Assembly: GCF_910592395.1 (NCBI RefSeq)
Contig: NC_088323.1
Location: 12,757,501-12,821,500 of the forward strand
Direction of reading: 5' to 3'
Origin: Lineus longissimus
Taxonomy: Eukaryota; Nemertea; Pilidiophora; Heteronemertea; Lineidae
DNA length: 64,000 bases
Shown here: piece by piece, positions 18,813-29,197 of the stretch
Layout: every line of letters begins with the position of its first letter
Numbering within the stretch: position 1 is the stretch's first letter
Notes under the pieces: generated by a model
What the model was told of the DNA's origin: nothing
What the model saw: only the letters and a program-made list of their open reading frames with translations
Databases searched by the model: none
Program-made: the position numbers and the translations under genes

Positions 18813-20056
18813 GAAACAATCTGTGAATTTTGAATGTTAACTTGAGCATCAGAAACCACAAATATGTGCATTTTGTATGGCCCCTTTCCAGATTCTTTTG
18901 TTATCGACAATTGAATACCATCTTTAGTGTTTTGAAGCTTTTTGCCCGATCCGTGTAATCTATTGTCTTCAGTAGTTCTCAGGTCCAACCAAAGACCGTA
19001 GTTATTCGAGTCTCCATAGTACTTTTTCATAGACATGTTGCAGTCGTAAGTTTTCTTTAAGTCTTCTGTCATGAAGTGTTTCTTGATCTCCTCCCATTGA
19101 TCTAGCATTCTCATTCCTTCTGGAAACACCTGATTAGCAACTCCTTCGATGGTTATTTGAACTTTTGTGATGTTAGGATTTTCAAACTTTTCAGAATCTC
19201 TTGAACCATCAGTGTAATCAGAAATGAATAGAAGTAATAGTCCTTTTATGGACATTCGAGGAAAATTGATGTTCTCGTTGATCAGAGTTTCATTGGCCGT
19301 TACGTTGACAGTTTTGAAGTGATCTACCCAATCGTAATAGATGGAGAAACCTGAATTGTACTTGTTTGTAAGCGTATTGGCTAATCCCTTGTTAGTTACT
19401 GTGTCATATTCAAAACTGATATTTTCAAGTTTGTAATTCATGTTTGCAGTTGTGCTGGTAACGATGATCTCCTCTTTTGGCGCTAAAGTAATCTCGATGA
19501 TCACATCCTCTTGAATTGGAAACTTGTAAAATGGAGCATAGTTGAAAAATAGCTCAAAATCTAACGGTATCTTGTACTTGGTTCCAAATACTTTCTTCAG
19601 TGTTTTCTCATCGCTGGTTTCACCGGTAACATCGGCTTCTGCAACACCTGATCTCAACTTTCTAAGATTTTCTGACTGAATACCTTGAAAAACACTATCG
19701 TTCCTTTGCTCTTGTGTTAACCACAGATCTTTAAAAGTCGAATAATGACTGTATTCATTGAGATCAAATATCTGTTCCGTTCCCCACTTAATTACCATCT
19801 TGGATAACAGGTTTCTGCCGAGATTGTTAACCACGCTGTTCTTTGAATCACCAGAAATGGTGACATCAGCTGACAGAAAAAGAGACCTGGGTACAAAGAA
19901 CGTATTTTCTCTTAAAGCAGGTATTCTAATGTACAATGTTTCTTTTGGGTTAGCAGAAGACGGATTGTGCGTGATAATGTGATGATTTCTCTCTGCCTTT
20001 AATCCGAGTGGAATCTTATGACTCCTTTCAGTGTTGAGAAGTACTCCAGTTGTCAT
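18800..20056 (-). CDS. PY: Major capsid protein, double jelly roll (PY)
   Basis: The product is 418 residues with an intact frame from ATG 20056. Motifs typical of Polinton major capsid proteins are seen: ETLYIRIPALRENTFFVPRS near residue 40, NLGRNLLSKMVIKWG near 80, DLNEYSHYSTFKDLWLT near 98 and LDFELFFNYAPFYKFP near 165. It ends with a strand-rich barrel region (MSIKGLLLLFIS, KGPYKMHIFVVSDAQVNI). It would build the icosahedral shell. Start and stop contexts are both tandemly duplicated (20053-20123 and 18751-18812). Of the long structural genes, this one is undamaged. Confidence 0.92.
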   Translation of the reverse strand: MTTGVLLNTERSHKIPLGLKAERNHHIITHNPSSANPKETLYIRIPALRENTFFVPRSLFLSADVTISGDSKNSVVNNLGRNLLSKMVIKWGTEQIFDLNEYSHYSTFKDLWLTQEQRNDSVFQGIQSENLRKLRSGVAEADVTGETSDEKTLKKVFGTKYKIPLDFELFFNYAPFYKFPIQEDVIIEITLAPKEEIIVTSTTANMNYKLENISFEYDTVTNKGLANTLTNKYNSGFSIYYDWVDHFKTVNVTANETLINENINFPRMSIKGLLLLFISDYTDGSRDSEKFENPNITKVQITIEGVANQVFPEGMRMLDQWEEIKKHFMTEDLKKTYDCNMSMKKYYGDSNNYGLWLDLRTTEDNRLHGSGKKLQNTKDGIQLSITKESGKGPYKMHIFVVSDAQVNIQNSQIVSLQH

Positions 20057-20123
20057 TCTATTTATTTGACTTGAAAATCATTCTATTTATTTGATCATTT
20101 CATCTCTGACTTGAAAATCATTC
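20053..20123. repeat. Interleaved duplications over the major-capsid start codon
   Basis: A 17-bp block at 20053-20069, containing the start codon (20054-20056), recurs at 20078-20094. A 16-bp block at 20068-20083 recurs at 20108-20123. Confidence 0.85.
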
Positions 20124-20131
20124 AATCATTG

Positions 20132-20169
20132 ATTTTACTTAGCAGCTTTAATTTTACTTAGCAGCTTTA
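20132..20169. repeat. 19-bp x2 duplication over the coiled-coil gene stop
   Basis: Copies 20132-20150 and 20151-20169 are identical. The stop of the gene ending at 20154 lies in the second copy, and a duplicate in-phase stop lies in the first. Confidence 0.9.
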
Positions 20170-21645
20170 GCAGCTTTAACAGCTTTAATACCTTTAACAC
20201 CTTCTACCAAACCATAAATTATTGAGCTAACAACAACAATCACTAGAATGACTAGATTTTCGGCCATGAACCCAACAACTGCACCAATTGTTTTCAGGAG
20301 AAATGATACGATAGAACCGATGATTCCGGTAAAGCCGCAACTGATTTCTTGGCCAGTTCTTTTAGCCATTCAGCAAACTTCTTGAGACCTTCTTTCACTT
20401 TATCTGGAATTGATGGTGGTTTATCCGGTGTTGGTGGCGTAGGAGTTGGTGGTCCTGGTTTAGGCACAGATTTCAAGCATTACTGATAATAAGACCTAAA
20501 GTGCTCAGTATCATAGTCACTGCAGTTACTATTGCAGCAATTGTAAGGCCTTCAACCTTAAAAAGTAACTTGATTCTGTCCTTGAGTGAAATCTGTGAAT
20601 CTGGTTTCTTCAAGACATCAGTGATCAAACGTTTCAGTCTTTTTGCACTGCTTTCAGCTTCTCTGTCTAATTCAAATACCTTGGCACGTTCTCTATTCAG
20701 TTCCTCTTTCACTCTATCAATTTCTCTTCTTAGCTCTACCTTTTCGTTAGCATCTTCTTCTACAGAGTTAACAAAGTCTCTTGTTAGATTGTTAAGTTTT
20801 TCTTCTAGGTTTTCTATTTTTATATTACTCGTATCTCTCTCCATCGTAACTTTTGCATAATTATCCCCAGCGTGTTTTAACCCTCTAACTTCTCTCAAAG
20901 CATTATCTGTAAAACCTAATGCGCTTAATTCTTCATCAGTCTTATCAATGATTTTATCTATGGGTTTAGGTGAAGTGATAATCTCATCAACTACTGCCTG
21001 TGTTTCAGGGGACGCAAATTGAGTTTCTCTTATTGATGAATTACCTTCTCTTCTTGGTGAATAACCTTCCATGCTAGTCATTGGAATTGCCTCTGTTGGG
21101 CCTGGTGGAATTAGTTCTTTCAATTTATTAATGAATTTTGTGCCATAATCTTTCCTTAAAACTGATTCAGCATAGAAGCTTCCATCACTCTGAGTTAAGA
21201 GAATACCATAAGGTTTCTCATCACGTTTCTCATCATAGACTATCTTTTTTGCTTGGTTGCTTGTAAAGAAACTATTAAATTCTTCTTGTGTCAATAGGAA
21301 GAACAGCTCATTTGAATTAGCCTCAATGTGTGGTGCAAGATTACTCAATTTGTTCGTGTCATATTTCCATGATGTTCCTTCCAATGCCTTATCAAGTTTA
21401 TCCTCTATTACAGTGTAATTTAACTCCTTTGTTATTAAATGAGTGTCAATACTTCTTGGTCTAACTGGTGTTGAAAACGAAGTGTCATCAGTTAAGATAT
21501 CATTATTTGTGTCGTAATTTAATAGGTCATCATCAAACATTGGGTTATTGAATAATGTTTCAGAAGTTCTACTGTTATTTTCTAAAAACCGATAATCCCG
21601 CATCATTTCCGTTTCGAGATCTTCTCCTACTCCTCCTTCATCCAT
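20154..21645 (-). pseudogene. Large coiled-coil/membrane Polinton protein, two frameshifts
   Basis: The first 390 residues (21645-20473) contain an acidic N terminus, an LLTQEEFNSFF...YGILLTQSDGSFYAESV globular part, a long coiled coil (NIKIENLEEKLNNLTRDFV through LNRERAKVFELDREAESSAK) and a hydrophobic helix (LTIAAIVTAVTMILSTLGLI). The next frame (20476-20294) gives a Pro-rich linker (PKPGPPTPTPPTPDKPPS) and an amphipathic helix. A third frame (20369-20154) gives a hydrophobic tail (GIIGSIVSFLLKTIGAVVGF). The order and overlaps suggest one gene with shifts near 20473 and 20340-20360. I recall this domain order from intact Polintons. Function unknown; a virion membrane or core protein is possible. 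Confidence 0.65.
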
Positions 21646-22065
21646 TTACTTTACAGTAATAAAAATTAAACTGCCAACAACAGCAAAGAGGATAAACTTG
21701 ATTGTTTCATGGGTATCATCAGTCTTATCGGTCACATCAGGCCTACTTGTTTCATCAGTCTTACTGGGCACATCAGTCTTATTGATCACATCAGGCCTAC
21801 CAGTTGCGTCAGCCTTACTTGTTACAGCAGTTTTACTGGACACAACAGTCTTCACATCTTTTTGTGTAGTGATATTAGCCTTAACCCTTATCTTCTTAGA
21901 AGTTTGACCTTGCATCAATGGAGGAGGCATGGTCTTTTCATTGTTAATATTATTCTTACCAGGCTTCAAGTGTTTAGTTGCTATCAGGATATCATTGTTG
22001 TAATTCTCGATCTTGCCGATCTTGAGTACCATGTCAGACCCTATGATGTACAGACCTGGGGCAAT
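21646..22065 (-). pseudogene. C-terminal half of a Polinton gene cut by the BEL insertion
   Basis: The Polinton part begins at the insertion edge (about 22065) with APGLYIIGSDMVLKIGKIENYNNDILIATKHLKP. It continues through tandem T/K/D-rich repeats (TSRPDVTDKTDDT and similar, about 21700-21860) to a C-terminal membrane helix (FILFAVVGSLIFITV). It points the same way as the gene broken at 26290. I infer these are two ends of one gene: from memory, the GLYxxGSDxxLKIGKI motif follows the N-terminal half in other Polintons. An unknown middle portion may be missing. Confidence 0.6.
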
Positions 22066-22870
22066 TGTGGGTGCGCGCATGCCTTTGAATTTTCCCGCCT
22101 CCAAACTTTTGAGCTGAAGCGCGGCGATATGGGATGTTTTGGATGCGTGCGCAGCCCCATGTGTTTCCGCCTAAAACTATACAATGATTTTGTGAAGAAT
22201 CCGTGGATTTTTGTCTTGTAAACTTTGAATTTCTCGAGGACTGAGGGTGTATAGAGGTAAATGTTCTTAACGTATATCAAAAGTAACATGTATAGACTGT
22301 ACTGACGTAGTTGTCATGATAATGATATGACGCATTTAGATACAAATTCAGTGTTTTAATCGATGGGTTTCCTCACCCACGCTGTCTTTGTAATTTTGTA
22401 GTTCCCAACTGTAACGATAGGTGGCAGCAGCTGTCAGTGAAGACACTGCTCATCTTGTTGGTTTTAATGACAGTACAGAACATCTTTAATAGTTAATGAC
22501 TTTCCTCTTGCCCCTTGTAACATCTTAAGAGTCTCTATAGTAGCTGTCCTTGTAGAATCCCTGACTGTCTTCCTGTACAAGTTCCTAGCTGTAAATTCTG
22601 TCTCTACAGTAGTGTCTCCTGTGAGACGTCCCTAAGGTTGTGGCACACCATTTCATGTACCGTACTACTAATGTAAGGCCCGCTGTATTCTTTATCCGTC
22701 CCTTTCCTATTAACTGTGATATTTGATTCTCCTATGATTAATTTCTATGTTTTCTTATGATTCCAATCGTTTGTATATTTTCAGTTTTACGTAGTGCACG
22801 TAGTGATGATTAGTAGTAATAAAGACGAAATTGAGAAGATTGAACGTTATGACTTGATTTCTGCACTACA
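22066..22870 (+). repeat. Probable 5' LTR of the BEL/Pao element
   Basis: The non-coding region between the insertion edge and the gag start is consistent with an LTR beginning TGT and ending near ACA (22870). An AATAAA signal lies at 22818-22823. No second copy exists to confirm the ends, and I could not identify the primer-binding site. Confidence 0.45.
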
Positions 22871-22919
22871 GACGCCACAGTAAAACTCTACCCCAACGAA
22901 CGTCCGAACGATTACAAGC

Positions 22920-25900
22920 ATGGACCCGATGGATCCACACAATCCGGCCCTTGACGCCTTACTCCAAGCAGCAGAAAGACATCGACGAGATAATGAAAGA
23001 TACCTGCTGGAGGCAGAAAACAAACATCTACGCGAGCAGCTCAGGAGGACGACGGCTAGTTTTGCAACTAGCACTCCGTGCGCAACACACCCTGCTTCTG
23101 CATCTAGCTCGAGCTGTGTTGAGAACTCTTTGGCTGACGCGCTGGCAAAACTCGCTGATAGTATAACGAAAAAGGACAGGTTGCCTAAGAAGGAACCAGC
23201 AATATTCACCGGTAGTGTGTTCGAATATCCGGTGTGGAAAAACTCGTTCAAGGTGCTAGTTGAAGATAGTTACCCGGACTTTACTGACAGATTATATTAT
23301 CTCGGCAAGTATACGGCCGGAGACGCGAAAGATTGCATCAAAGGAATGCTTGCAATCAACAGTGAAGGTTCCTACCAGAAGGCTCGTAGCGTGCTTGATG
23401 AGCGATTTGGAGACAAGTTTCGGTTAGCCCGTTCCTTCCGGGACAAGATTGACGCGTTACCAGATGTCAAGCCTGGTGATGGCAAAGGCCTTGAGAAGCT
23501 TGCCGACTTCATGGCTCAGTGCAACACAGCGATTGGTGAATTGTCTCACCTTGGGGTCCTGAATGATCCTGAGGAGTAAGAGAAGATTTTACGCAAACTA
23601 CCTAGATACCTACAGCAGAGGTGGTTCGTAGAAGTCGACAAATGGCTCTATGGACCCGGTGTCATTCAGAACAGTTCGGGCGGTCCACCGCGGTGCCATG
23701 ATAATTATCCGCCTTTCTCCGTCTTCTGTGCCTTTGTACAAAGGCAGGCACGCATCGCTAGAAATCCAATGGCTGAGCGGTGTGCTGATTCCAGGAGTAA
23801 GCAGCCCAGTGACACTCGCAGTTCCAAGATCAAGGACTCGTATCCTAAAAGGTCCCCATCGCAGATCAGCAGCCTCGTCACCAGTGGTACCCCTGTTACC
23901 ACTAATAATGCCAGTAGTGATGCCGGGGGTGTGACAAGGAAAGCAACGTGTGCCTATTGTAAGAAGGCCCACAGGCTTCATGCCTGTAGTGAGTTCGTGA
24001 AACTGAACGTCCCCGACAGAGCCAGTTTTGTAAAGAGGAACGGCCTATGTCTAGGCTGTCTCGGCTGGGGCCATATGAAGAGAGACTGTAAGTACAAGAA
24101 AACTTGTGATAACTGCAAGGCCATACACCCGACCATTCTGCATGATCCTGGCTTTAGGCCGCGCGATAGGAACCACCCCAGGAACGACAACAAAGACAAC
24201 AAAGATACGGCACAAGACCAGGACAACGGCGTACCGAAGGACGATAGTTCTACCCCACCCCAGGTCACAACCCACTTCATTGGGGCAGACTCCGGAGAAT
24301 GTACCAGCTTGATAGTCCCTGTGACTCTGCGTCACAGGGATAACGTGAACGAAACAACCATCGTGTACGCCCTACTTGACGAGCAGTCCGATGGTTGTTT
24401 CGTGATCGATTCCGTTCTAGACAAGATAGGGGTAGAGGGCGAACCCTACTCCTTGAGGTTGGCTACCATGACATCCAATACTACTGTTGAATGTAGGCAG
24501 GTTCGTGGACTTGTGGTTAAAGGTCTTTATGAGTCACAGAGTTTTGACATGCCCGTATGTTACACCAGGGGAGGCATCCCAGCCAAGCCTAGCCAAGTTC
24601 CTAGATCAGAGAATGTTCGGTAGTGGTCCCACTTAGAGCCAGTCCATGGCAAGTTAGCTCCCTTCTTTGCCGATGTTGAGATAGGACTTCTGATTGGACT
24701 GTCTTGTCTGCAGGCCATAAAGCCTCTGGAAGTCCTACCTGGCAAAGAGGATGACCCTTATGGTGTACGTACTGCACTTGGCTGGGGCGTTGTTGGAATG
24801 TCTCCTCAGGGTTCAAGGCCACAACAGCGCCATCACTTTTCATTTAGAACACAGATCACAGAGGTAACCCCTCAAGCTGTCATGAATATGTTTGATGTAG
24901 AATTTGTTGAAAGGTCAGGTAGTGAGGAGGGCGTTGGCCTCTCAGTTGAAGATCGCAAGTTTCTGCAGATACTAGGGTCACAAATTCGTCAACTTGACGA
25001 CGGTCACTATGAGTTACCACTCCCATTCCGCGATGAGAATGTAAGGTTACCCAACAATAGAGCCCAAGCTTTGAAGCGTCTGTCCAGCTTAAAACACAAG
25101 ATGGAGAAAAATCCTCAATTCAAGGAGGATTATCTTCAGTACATGAAGGAATTGATTGAAAAGGGTTTCTGTGAGCGAGTGCCAGAAAATGAGAGCTGTC
25201 CCGAAGGCTCGGTTTGGTATTTGAGTCATCAAGGGGTCTACCACCCAAACAAACCTGGACGTATCCGGGTGGTATTCGATTGTAGCGCCGAGTTTCAGGG
25301 CGAGGTTCTTAACGAGCATTTGCTCCAGGGTCCAGACCTAACCAACAACTTGGTAGGGGTCCTTTTGCGTTTCCGCAAAGAGTCTGTAGCTGTAGTCTGC
25401 GACGTGCAGTCATTTTTCAATATGGTCATGGTGAAGAAGGAGCACAGGAATTTTCTCAGATTCCTTTGGTATGAGGATGGCAAGCTGGTGGAGTATCGCA
25501 TGACGAGACATCTCTTTGGGGCTCGATCTTCGCCAGGCTGTGCCACCTTCGCAATGAGGGCCAATGCTGACAAGTATGAATCTGAGTGTGGGTCAAAGGC
25601 GGCTGAGTTTGTCCGTGCTGGGTTCTATTGCGACGACGGATTGTCGGCTGAGAAAACTACTGATGATGGAAAGGACCTAGCATGTGGCAGTAGGAAACTT
25701 TGCAAGAAGGGTGAATTCACACTGAGAAGCTACTTAAGCAACGATAGGGAAGTTATGATGGCTGTACCATTGGAGGCTAGGGCTAAGGGTGTGCAGGAGT
25801 TGAATCTCTTGTCAGAAAACTTGCCTACAGAGAGGACCCTGGGCCTTCAGTGGTGCACGCAATCAGATTCCTTCCAGTTCAAAGTGGTCATGCGGGAAAA

Positions 25901-26290
25901 GCCTGTAACTAGACGTGGAATATTGTCCACAGTGAGTTCGATTTTTGACCCACCTGGCCTGATTGCTCCCTTCATACTGACAGGACGTCGCATTCTGCAG
26001 AATTTGTGCAATGGCAAGCTACATTGGGACGACCCTGTCCCACCTGAAATTAGTGTACAGTGGGAAAAATGGTGCTCAGAGGTGTCAAACTTGGCGAATA
26101 TTGAGATCCCACGCTGTTACCACCCTAGAGTGTTTGGTGAGGTTGTCTCAGTACAACTGCATCATTTCAGTGATGCAAGTTTGGAACCTGGTGGGCTGGG
26201 CCAGTGTAGCTACTTGAAACTCACAGATGACAAGGGAAATGTTAGTGTCTCGCTTGTTATGGGAAAGTCGCGCGTAACTCCTCTAACATG
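22920..26290 (+). pseudogene. BEL/Pao gag-pol with two nonsense codons
   Basis: A single frame runs from ATG 22920 to the truncation. It is broken only by TAA at 23577-23579 and TAG at 24621-24623; sequence beyond each stop stays in phase and stays recognisable. In order: coiled-coil gag (RRDNERYLLEAENKHLREQL), capsid-like region, CCHC-type knuckles (CAYCKKAHRLHAC...CLGCLGWGHMKRDC...CDNC), DUF1758-type aspartic protease (ALLDEQSDGCFV, later DVEIGLLIG), Pao-type reverse transcriptase (GRIRVVFDCSA, CDVQSFFNMV, then YCDD at FYCDDGLSAE), and the beginning of RNase H (HHFSDAS). RT catalytic aspartates remain. Confidence 0.9.
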
Positions 26291-27035
26291 GTGGTATCAT
26301 GGACTGACACTTAAGTGTCATGAATTGTTGGTACGTTTGGCATGGTTTCTGTTCTATCACATCAAATACATTCTTGTGTCTACTGACATGATCCTTGATG
26401 AAAGTATCTGGATATTTGAAATTAGACATCCCAGCGTCCCAGTCTTTTGTAAACATTGGTGGCATTCTATTCTCGTAAACTTGCGCCAGAAAGAAATTGA
26501 TTTTCGAATCATTGATGTAGTAACCAGGATCAATTATGCTTGGATTGTAATCCGGTTCACCCAGGGAAGTCCACCCCTCATTACTTTCAAACACTGAAAA
26601 ATCATACTCGTTTTTTAAGCCAAATTCGCTTAGTAACTCGCCTAGTTTCCTACGGTTAATGTTATTATTTGTTTCATTGAAATTGCTTTCTCCCAAAATG
26701 GGAATATCAAGGTTTTTCATAATTTTTCTGATTTGATAGTAAGTGTGGAACCTGTAAAGTGATCTGATCATTTGATTGCTGCTGTTCAGGTGCTCTAGTG
26801 AAATGCCACATCCAGTTGTCGCGAACCATACGGCCATGTTAAACTGATTCTGGTAGAACGCCAGTGGGTTTTTTTCAAGTCTAAGACAATCATCTCTGTT
26901 TTTCAATTTTAAAAACTCTGGCGTGATATCACTCTCTTGTACTTTGAAAAATCTGTTAGTGGTAACATAGGCGTCAAAGTGATAAAAGTCAAATGTAATG
27001 TTATCCTTATGCTTCGTTGCCAATGGGTAATACAT
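26290..27035 (-). pseudogene. N-terminal half of a Polinton gene cut by the BEL insertion
   Basis: The frame opens at ATG 27035, the first gene inside the right terminal repeat. It encodes about 245 residues before running into retroelement sequence. Conserved-looking blocks: FDFYHFDAYVTTNRFFKV, TPEFLKLKNRDDCLRLEKNP, AFYQNQFNMAVWFATTGCG and SLYRFHTYYQIRKIM. I recall this as one of the recurrent Polinton proteins without known function. The likely C-terminal half is at 21646-22065. Confidence 0.7.
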
Positions 27036-27081
27036 TTAATTTACTTGAATTTTGGTTAGGTCAAAAACAACCAACTTAAGT

Positions 27082-27324
27082 AAGTAATAGGGAAACTTGT
27101 AGTTTCATCCATGTTACGTATTTTAGTAAGTTTGGTAGATTTGGGAAAACCCCAAAGACCCCCCAGTGTTAACAGAAATTTTCCATGTTGGGTTTTTGGT
27201 AGTGTTTATGGGTTAAAACAATGAATTCTTGACAAATGTACATGAATAATGATGAAGGGTGAAGTTTTTTGCCCAAATTCCCAGAAAAGTCGTAGGATAG
27301 TCGTACATACGTTTCCCTATTACT
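27082..27324 (-). repeat. Right terminal inverted repeat of the Polinton
   Basis: It is the inverted partner of 4454-4696 and ends CCCTATTACT at 27324, followed by the target duplication CGTTCG (27325-27330). Its inner edge also carries AGTAATAGGGAAAC (27083-27096). Confidence 0.96.
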
Positions 27325-27330
27325 CGTTCG

Positions 27331-28429
27331 GTTTTAGAGAGGTCCCATTAATATGCATGTAAGGCTTAGCCTTGACCAGATTGAATTTCAGGAGAAAAAT
27401 TTCATCAAGAAGAACTTTTCACTCGAAATGCCACCCATGCTACGTGCTGACATGACTGTAGTGAAGAGAATTCCTGAGGATAGGAAAGCTGCTCAAGGGA
27501 GCAAACTATGTACAATGATGCCCGAAAACAGAGGGCAGTGATTTTTGTAATTTCTTGGTTCCGGACAACGGCGGTTTTGCATTTCTCGGTAGATCCACGG
27601 TCAAGCACGGTGAAAACTCGGTATACTCTTGTCAAAAATGGCCATTTCTTGGTTAGAGGGTGTCTACTATATAGTGTGTTACATATCTAGTAACATCATC
27701 CAAAGCCTCATTGTTTTCATCATCCTCCAGAAATGATGGAACGTCTGCTTACGGATTCCATTAATTTCCCTACTTGGAACTTGACCTTCTTCAAGCCAGG
27801 TCTGTAGTCTTGTGGTAACATGGTCGGGAACTTACTAAAGTAGTTCCTTCCGGCAATTTTTTGTTTTGATAGGCGAGAGAACGGAGATAGGCGAGAGAAC
27901 TCTCCCTGTACCTCTTATAGTCTTAAGTAAGCAGGAACTCACCTGCTTCACAATAGCCGGTGTAGGAATGGAAAATGTCCCCCTGGAAAAGGTGTCCAGA
28001 CTATCGTGGGCTGGCCGATTATGATATGTCGTATATCATTGTTCTGTAGAGGCCATTACCGTCACTAGCTTAAAAATTAAGGCACCTAATTATAGAACCA
28101 TTTGTTCGGCGGACATTCGTTTCTATACAGGACTTTTCAAACCATGTGATATTGAACACAGAGTGTTTCGGAGTTTGGTGAACACGCAACCATGGCACTC
28201 GCCTTGTAAATAACCCGATCAATAATCATGGGTGCCCCAGGGGTCTGTTGTCGTTATCATTACTGTAACCAGGACCATCAATAGGTTCTACTGACATCAG
28301 GAATCAGATGAGCAAAAGTCTATTACTCTTGTTTGAAGTGCACGGAGGGCAACTATTTAGGTGAGCATGACATTTTGTGAAATGTTTTTTAAGAATGCCC
28401 CAACTAGTATCGGAATCATATCACGTGAT
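27331..28429. other. Unassigned spacer
   Basis: No gene or recognised repeat. Two short open frames on opposite strands (27353-27690) have no domain signal. Confidence 0.5.
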
Positions 28430-28951
28430 GTGGGCTTTCAATAGTACAGTACTGTCATGTGACCACAGTATCTTTTGGCGTTTGCTTGGATGAGATATCA
28501 CATTGTAAGCGCGTCTTCAATCACACGATGCTGTGGAATGTTGCATCTTGAGTCTATTGTCTCAATCAGTAATCTCGTCCAGCCTTTCTTTACGGTCTCC
28601 GCCCCTAAACCGACCCAAAACAATGTTTTAAGTCAAACGTACGAATTAAAATACACACTTAGCTCCTTATAGGTTTACCATTACAATTTCTGGGCCCCCG
28701 TTGACGGGATCGAACCATAATGTTCCCTTCCGAGTATATCAATTGGCCTTGTAACAATCTGAAGTCCCCCCCCCCCCAACACACACACGCAGTCCAACCA
28801 GTGTCGCACCGCGAATGATCAAACGCACATCCGATTGGTCTCTACCAGTCGACACTGACGCAACTATTTAGGTGTGTATGATCATGACATTTTGTAAAAT
28901 TGGCTCTTTTTCAGAGCTCATTATTGATCTCAAAGGATGCTCTGCAGCGTA

Positions 28952-29197
28952 TCACAGAGCTGCAAAGGTGCGTTCAAAAGGGGGCGTGATATCTTCAGTT
29001 ATATTCTTTCGAATTCGATGAATTTTTCTTTCCACATAATTCAGACAATTCTTTCCAAATTTCTGAAAAGAATTTGTGGAGATTGTACAAATAATAAAAG
29101 AGACAATTAGGATCCAAGTGATTATGCAATTTGCGGTGAAATACAGATTCTCTCCTATGGCAGCTGGCTGACCAGGAATATCTAAGAAGTTTCCCAT
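28952..29197 (-). CDS. Possible small single-helix membrane ORF in B-unit 3' flank
   Basis: The frame is 81 codons with one strong hydrophobic helix (CIITWILIVSFIICTI) followed by a basic tail (YVERKIHRIRKNITED). In the three other B units (around 33320-33510, 38330-38520 and 45015-45205) the helix and tail frame stays open despite base changes, but a 4-bp insertion changes the N terminus. An acceptor-like CCATAG precedes the common part, so it may be an exon. Otherwise unrecognised and possibly chance. Confidence 0.25.
   Translation of the reverse strand: MGNFLDIPGQPAAIGENLYFTANCIITWILIVSFIICTISTNSFQKFGKNCLNYVERKIHRIRKNITEDITPPFERTFAAL

Larger units (their letters stand above)
22066..26290 (+). 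mobile_element. BEL/Pao LTR retrotransposon, 3'-truncated
   Basis: It interrupts a minus-strand Polinton gene. The left edge at about 22066 (TGTGGGTGCG, suitable as an LTR start) is followed by about 800 non-coding bases and then gag-pol. The right edge falls in the RNase H domain near 26285-26300, where Polinton coding sequence resumes. Integrase and the 3' LTR are therefore missing, and no target duplication can be checked. The right edge probably reflects a later deletion that may also have removed Polinton DNA. Confidence 0.85.
4454..27324. mobile_element. Polinton/Maverick element, 22.9 kb, degraded
   Basis: Both ends are defined in the sequence. The element begins AGTAATAGGG and ends CCCTATTACT, has 243-bp inverted termini, and is flanked by the identical hexamer CGTTCG (4448-4453 and 27325-27330), matching the 6-bp target duplication known for Polintons. 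It contains the expected family set: protein-primed PolB, integrase, packaging-type ATPase, major capsid and jelly-roll proteins. I do not find the usual adenovirus-like cysteine protease. The left 2.6 kb is transcribed rightward; nearly everything else runs leftward, with the ATPase as the exception. PolB, integrase, both jelly-roll genes, the VLTF3-like gene and the coiled-coil gene have frameshifts. Two retroelements are nested inside. Near-identical termini suggest a fairly young insertion. Confidence 0.96.

Noticed and set aside
20501-20860. Plus-strand Ser/Leu-rich frame of 119 codons
   Set aside because: It is the antisense of the coiled-coil gene; the pattern follows from codons for E, K and L on the other strand.
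28760-28800. Poly-C followed by CA repeats
   Set aside because: Simple sequence only, with no associated feature.
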